Shown: one piece after another, positions 62,364 to 64,000 of the stretch
How positions within the stretch are numbered: the stretch's first letter is position 1
Layout of the letters: each line of letters opens with the position of its first letter
Assembly (NCBI RefSeq): GCF_000384115.1
Contig: NZ_KB913029.1
Span: 2,142,907-2,206,906 of the forward strand
DNA from: Sporichthya polymorpha DSM 43042
GTDB lineage: Bacteria; Actinomycetota; Actinomycetes; Sporichthyales; Sporichthyaceae
Length of the DNA stretch: 64,000 nt
Direction: 5' to 3'
Program-made: the position numbers and the translations under genes
The notes under the pieces: generated by a model
Databases searched by the model: none
The model's input: the letters and a program-made list of their open reading frames with translations, nothing else
Told to the model about the DNA's origin: nothing

Positions 62364-62791
62364 TGTCCTCCACCGCTGCAAGCACCCCCTGGAAACGGAC
62401 CGACGCCGTGACGTCGGCGGTCCTGATGGCGGTCGGCGCGATCGTCCTCGTCGCCGGCTGGTGGGAGGTCTCCGACCGGGCCTCGATGGAGTCTCAGATC
62501 CCGGCCTTCAACATCGCTGTCCTGGGCCTGGTGCTGATCGGTGCCGGGCAGGGCCTGTGGTTCCTGCGCGGCCGCCGCGCGTGCAGTGACCGGCGTCGAC
62601 TCCTCCTGGGCGCGGACGCTGCTCCTGCCGTGATCTCCGCCGCGGTCGAGGACACCGACTCCTTCGCCGGCACCGAGCGCTTCTACCACCGGCTCGACTG
62701 CGCGATGGTCGACGACCGGGACTGGGCCCCGAGCCCACGGGCCACGCACGAGCGAGTCGGCCGGACTCCGTGTGGGGTGTGTGCGCCGTGA
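62363..62791 (+). CDS. Small two-helix membrane protein with Cys/His tail
   Basis: The 142-residue protein has two membrane helices (about 15-33 and 47-68) and a cytoplasmic tail with YHRLDC (His109, Cys113) and PCGVC (Cys137, Cys140), a His-Cys-Cys-Cys set that could bind zinc like short Ada-type metal sites. It lies between ABC-transporter genes with GTGA overlap to the permease. I know of no such transporter subunit. Confidence 0.7.
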   Translation: MSSTAASTPWKRTDAVTSAVLMAVGAIVLVAGWWEVSDRASMESQIPAFNIAVLGLVLIGAGQGLWFLRGRRACSDRRRLLLGADAAPAVISAAVEDTDSFAGTERFYHRLDCAMVDDRDWAPSPRATHERVGRTPCGVCAP

Positions 62792-64000
62792 CCGCCGTCA
62801 AGCAACGTTTCTCCGACCTGACCGGTCGACTCGGCTACACCGGCTGCTGGATCGCCGGCGCGCTGCTGGTCGTGATCATCGGGGCGCCGGTCGCCGAGGC
62901 CCGCAACATGTGGCCGTTCGTGCTGACCGGCATCTCCGACGGGGCGATCTACTCCTTCGCCGCCCTCGGCCTGGTGCTGACGTTCAAGACCTCGGGCATC
63001 TTCAACTTCGCCATCGGCGCGCAGGCTGCCGCATCCGCGTACGTCTTCTACTCCTTCCGCATCGACGCCGGTCTGTCGTGGCCACTCGCCTTCCTGCTCT
63101 CGCTGGTGCTGGTCGGCCTGCTCGGCTCGTTCGTCCTGGAGCGGATCGCGTTCTGGCTCGAAGAGGCGCCCGCGGTGATGAAGGTCGTCGCGACCATCGG
63201 CCTCATCGTGCTGCTGCAGTCCGTGCTCACCGGGGCCTACGGCACCGCCACGCTGCAGTTCCCGCCGTACCTGTCCCAGGAGCAGGTGACCATCGCCGGC
63301 ACCCAGGTCCTGATGAGTCAGATCATCGTTGTCGCCCTCGCACTGGTGGCCACGATCGGGCTGACCCTGTTCTTCCGCCGCAACCGCATCGGTCTGGCCA
63401 TGCAGGCCCTGGTCGACGATCCTGAGCTCCTGGCCTCCGAGGGGACCAGCCCGATCACCGTCCGCCGCTACGCCTGGGCGATCGGGTCGTGCTTCGTCTC
63501 GATCTCCGGGATGCTGATCGCACCGGTGCTCGGCATCGACGTCAACCTGATGCTGCTGCTCTACATCACCGCTTTCGGCGCGGCCGCGCTCGGCGCCTTC
63601 GACAACCTCGCGGTCGCCTTCATCGCCTCCATCGGCATCGGCGTCGCCACCAATGTGCTCGGCAACGAACTCGCCGGCGCGGGCAGCACCTGGGTGACCG
63701 GCCTCTACACGCAGGTTCCGTTCATCGCGCTGGTCGCGGCGCTACTCTTCGTGCCCCGCGCCCGGCTGATCGAGCGCGGCAGCAAGCGCGCCCGCAAGCT
63801 CCCCCCGATCCGTGAGTTCCCGGCCCGGGTGAACGTCGGCATGGCGGTTGCGACGGCCGCGCTGTTCCTGATGCTGCCTCAGATCGTGGCGGCCTCCGAC
63901 CTCAACCAGTTCACGGTCGGCCTCGGCTTCGCGATCGTCCTGCTCTCGCTGGCCCTGCTGCTGTGGTCCTCCGGTCAGATCTCCCTGTGCCAGATGGCCT
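62788..64000 (+). CDS. LivH/LivM-like fused ABC permease (partial)
   Basis: From GTG 62788 at least 404 residues are encoded; the frame is open at the window end. The first 330 residues are a LivH-type permease (LTGISDGAIYSFAALGLVLTFKTSGIFNF, IGLAMQALVDDPELLASEGT) and a second, LivM-like set of helices begins at about 345 (AVATAALFLMLPQIV, LLLWSSGQISLCQMA). The ATPase genes probably follow. It likely pairs with the binding protein at 50359. Confidence 0.88.
   Translation, partial: MTAVKQRFSDLTGRLGYTGCWIAGALLVVIIGAPVAEARNMWPFVLTGISDGAIYSFAALGLVLTFKTSGIFNFAIGAQAAASAYVFYSFRIDAGLSWPLAFLLSLVLVGLLGSFVLERIAFWLEEAPAVMKVVATIGLIVLLQSVLTGAYGTATLQFPPYLSQEQVTIAGTQVLMSQIIVVALALVATIGLTLFFRRNRIGLAMQALVDDPELLASEGTSPITVRRYAWAIGSCFVSISGMLIAPVLGIDVNLMLLLYITAFGAAALGAFDNLAVAFIASIGIGVATNVLGNELAGAGSTWVTGLYTQVPFIALVAALLFVPRARLIERGSKRARKLPPIREFPARVNVGMAVATAALFLMLPQIVAASDLNQFTVGLGFAIVLLSLALLLWSSGQISLCQMA

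Noticed and set aside
1-64000. CRISPR array or cas genes
   Set aside because: No regularly spaced direct repeats of suitable length and no Cas-like product were seen.

Overview
The window is high-GC DNA with many GTG starts and overlapping ATGA/GTGA gene junctions. It carries actinobacterial marker genes: mycothiol enzymes MshA and MshD, GlnR, CarD, SenX3-RegX3-PhoU, a heparin-binding-haemagglutinin-like protein and DUF1416. It is chromosomal DNA of an actinomycete. The gene order around glnR and the sulfurtransferase recalls Streptomyces, and the XRE/HbhA/DUF2516 trio recalls Mycobacterium. I cannot name the genus.

Positions 1-35,400 are a housekeeping backbone: partial ppk1, mshD, glnR, a MoaD-like protein, an LmeA-like lipoprotein and a Cys-rich leader peptide before a rhodanese-type sulfurtransferase. 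Next come nitrobindin, Fur, YgfZ, an RNB nuclease, dtd, HbhA, three tandem L,D-transpeptidases, mshA, a phosphoglycerate mutase, phoU/senX3/regX3, carD, ispD-ispF, nirB-nirD-hemD-cbiX, cysS, rlmB and a tRNA-Thr. Several recognisable regulatory sites fit the resident regulators: PHO-box-like repeats before ppk1 and between phoU and senX3, and a possible GlnR box before nirB. Two kinds of palindromic repeat break up this backbone. One pair brackets a single AbiEi/DUF559-like gene (5804-6964). The other lies in the rnb-dtd gap (11339-11390) and recurs inside the reading frame of cbiX (28394-28437).

Positions 35,400-37,150 look like an accessory insert beside the tRNA: a Fic protein with an AT-rich repeated upstream region, then a poorly coding stretch.

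Positions 37,111-64,000 form a catabolic island. It holds SDRs, two MaoC-like hydratases, a thiolase, an acyl-CoA dehydrogenase, a CoA ligase, a Baeyer-Villiger-type monooxygenase, an aldehyde dehydrogenase, a rifampin-phosphotransferase-like dikinase, two aminoglycoside-phosphotransferase-fold proteins, a histidine phosphatase, an ABC importer, and two large LuxR-family ATPases (LAL type). A ketone/alcohol/acid substrate degraded through Baeyer-Villiger oxidation, CoA activation and beta-oxidation would fit, but the substrate is not visible.

The most notable find is an 11-bp palindrome, GTAGNNNYTAC, in essentially every promoter-bearing gap of this island. Its centre lies 43-44 bp from the start codon in six cases, and a T-ending hexamer follows about 25 bp downstream at most sites. 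This looks like a class-II activator operator with leaderless transcripts. It probably defines one regulon run by the two LAL regulators encoded within it.
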